From: Acetobacteraceae bacterium
GTDB lineage: Bacteria > Pseudomonadota > Alphaproteobacteria > Acetobacterales > Acetobacteraceae
Assembly (NCBI GenBank): GCA_025354865.1
Contig: JANXMB010000148.1
Span: 1-58,982 of the forward strand
DNA length: 58,982 bases
Direction: 5' to 3'
How positions within the stretch are numbered: position 1 is the first letter of the stretch; every line of letters begins with the position of its first letter. Under the pieces are notes generated by a model that made no database searches, had not been told where the DNA came from, and saw only the letters and a list, made by a program, of their open reading frames with translations. The position numbers and the translations under genes are program-made. Shown here in pieces: positions 58,004-58,982 of this stretch.

Positions 58004-58982
58004 CGTCCGAACACCAGAAACGCAGGGGCGAGCGGGTCCAAAACCACCCCGAAGCGCCGCTCGCCGCATGCCCGGACAGATGGACCGCCGCCCGCCACCA
58101 GGGTCGTCAGCGTTCCGGCGCCCAGCAATCGCGGTGCGCCGCAGTCCTCGGTGCCGGCCGGTACCCGGACCTCGATCCGCACCGGTCCGCTGCCCGGTAG
58201 AAGCGTTTGCAAGCTCAGGATTGTTGCCCCAGCGCGGCGGAACCAACGGCCGGAAATCCCGGTTGCGGGCAGCCCGTGGGCGCCGAGCAGCGCGGCGCGC
58301 GGGCGGATCGGCAGTTCGTTGGAGAATGTGGCAAGGGCGGCGGGTGTGTCGGTTCCGCCGACGATCAGCATTGCCTCCGGCACGCTGGCGATTGCGGGTG
58401 ACGGGGACGCGCGGCGGCGGCTATGGCCGTCGAACAGGGCGGCTTCGGTGTCGGCCAGGACCCTCCCGCCGGCTTGTCGGAACGCCTGGATCTCCGCAAC
58501 CTCGGCATCCGACAGGGCGATCGCATGCGGTAAAATAAGAACCCGGATACCGTCGCGACGGAGTGCCCCGGCCTCCAACATCGCCGACGACAGCAGATGC
58601 GGGGCCAGCGCCAGTTGTTCCAACCGGCGGAGTATCTGCCGACGGGCGGCGGTCCAGGCGTTGTCCTCGTACTCGCGGGCGGCGTCGCGGTCCCACCAGC
58701 GATGGTCCCCCGCCCGCCGGTCGAGGATCCATCGGGTGCGAAAACTGGCTTGCGAGACCAGCACGGCAATCGGATCGCGCATGGGTTCGGACCCGAACAG
58801 CAGCGGCGCGACTGCCCGCATCCGACCGACCAGCGCCGCCAGTTCGCGCCCGCGCGGCAAAGCCACCCCATCCGGTCGCACGACTGTGCCGGCATCGTCC
58901 CACACGATGGTGCCACGACCGCCGAGCAGCAAATGGCGCCATGCGGCGTGGTCGTCATGGGCGGCAAAGCTGGTGCGCAGGG
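58000..58982 (-). CDS. Partial protein, C-terminal part, possibly glycosidase-related
   Basis: The frame is open to the window edge, so the start lies outside; about 327 residues are visible. The upstream frame reads LRTSFAAHDDHAAWRHLLLGGRGTIVWDD, then an ILPHAIALSDAEVAEIQAFRQAGGRVLADTEAALFDGH stretch that resembles the class-I-glutamine-amidotransferase-like (beta-galactosidase trimerisation) domain of large glycoside hydrolases. The remainder is beta-rich and ends PLAPAFLVFGR. Enzyme class cannot be assigned without the N-terminal catalytic region. A TTG at 58932 is not a convincing start because homology-like sequence continues upstream. Confidence 0.6.
   Translation of the reverse strand, partial: LRTSFAAHDDHAAWRHLLLGGRGTIVWDDAGTVVRPDGVALPRGRELAALVGRMRAVAPLLFGSEPMRDPIAVLVSQASFRTRWILDRRAGDHRWWDRDAAREYEDNAWTAARRQILRRLEQLALAPHLLSSAMLEAGALRRDGIRVLILPHAIALSDAEVAEIQAFRQAGGRVLADTEAALFDGHSRRRASPSPAIASVPEAMLIVGGTDTPAALATFSNELPIRPRAALLGAHGLPATGISGRWFRRAGATILSLQTLLPGSGPVRIEVRVPAGTEDCGAPRLLGAGTLTTLVAGGGPSVRACGERRFGVVLDPLAPAFLVFGR

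Overview
The window is about 59 kb of GC-rich, gene-dense DNA that reads as chromosome of an alphaproteobacterium, most likely Rhodospirillales and plausibly Acetobacteraceae. This rests on the aa3 oxidase gene order (ctaC-ctaD-ctaB-small orf-ctaG-ctaE-DUF983-surf1), an F0-only ATP synthase operon with both b and b' subunits, a PmtA-type methyltransferase, an exact CtrA-type box (TTAA-N7-TTAAC), and an etfB-etfA-hbd operon beside a HIG1-type small membrane protein. No rRNA, tRNA, CRISPR array, transposase or phage gene was recognised. The species is not determined.

Layout. 1-2.8 kb: a hairpin-bearing 56-bp tandem repeat, an acetamidase/formamidase-like gene, tatA, a cold-shock gene and pmtA. 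2.9-10.7 kb: the cytochrome c oxidase operon with its assembly factors, then an M32 carboxypeptidase. 11-15.1 kb: two large polytopic membrane proteins of surface-glycan type. 15.1-22.5 kb: a minus-strand envelope block (dienelactone hydrolase, rppH, divergent polysaccharide deacetylase, ctpA, envC, gpmI, GlcG-like protein). 23-30 kb: a coenzyme F420 module. fgd-like, cofE, cofD and cofC lie on the plus strand, converging on a fused FO synthase (fbiC) and an LLM oxidoreductase on the minus strand. 30-42 kb: an accessory catabolic stretch with two more LLM genes (one frameshifted), a DUF1906 protein, an FAH-family protein, an alpha/beta hydrolase lacking its serine, an AroE-like protein, an MFS transporter, a formyl-CoA-transferase-like protein, two MmgE/PrpD proteins and a DMT transporter. 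42-47.3 kb: a CtrA-box-preceded FlaG-like gene with a glycosyltransferase, then an isomerase/SDR/DedA/epimerase/reductase set. 47.3-50.1 kb: the F0 operon with a strong terminator. 50.1-54.8 kb: pstS, a decayed second pstS, hbd, etfA, etfB and the HIG1-like gene. 54.9-59 kb: an MscS channel, a 2OG-Fe dioxygenase and a truncated gene at the window edge.

How the genes fit together. The F420 genes could form an almost self-contained system: FbiC makes the FO chromophore, CofC and CofD attach the phospho side chain, CofE adds glutamate, the Fgd-like enzyme would reduce F420 with glucose-6-phosphate as in mycobacteria, and the LLM oxidoreductases would spend the reduced cofactor. The glucose-6-phosphate-binding residues known from mycobacterial Fgd1 are all present here, which is the most interesting observation in the window. 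Other notable points are a family of covarying TTAGA...TCTAA hairpins placed at gene ends, a frameshifted LLM paralog, a pstS remnant and two enzymes missing their canonical catalytic residue. Translational coupling is common: GTGA or ATGA stop/start overlaps occur at many gene junctions.
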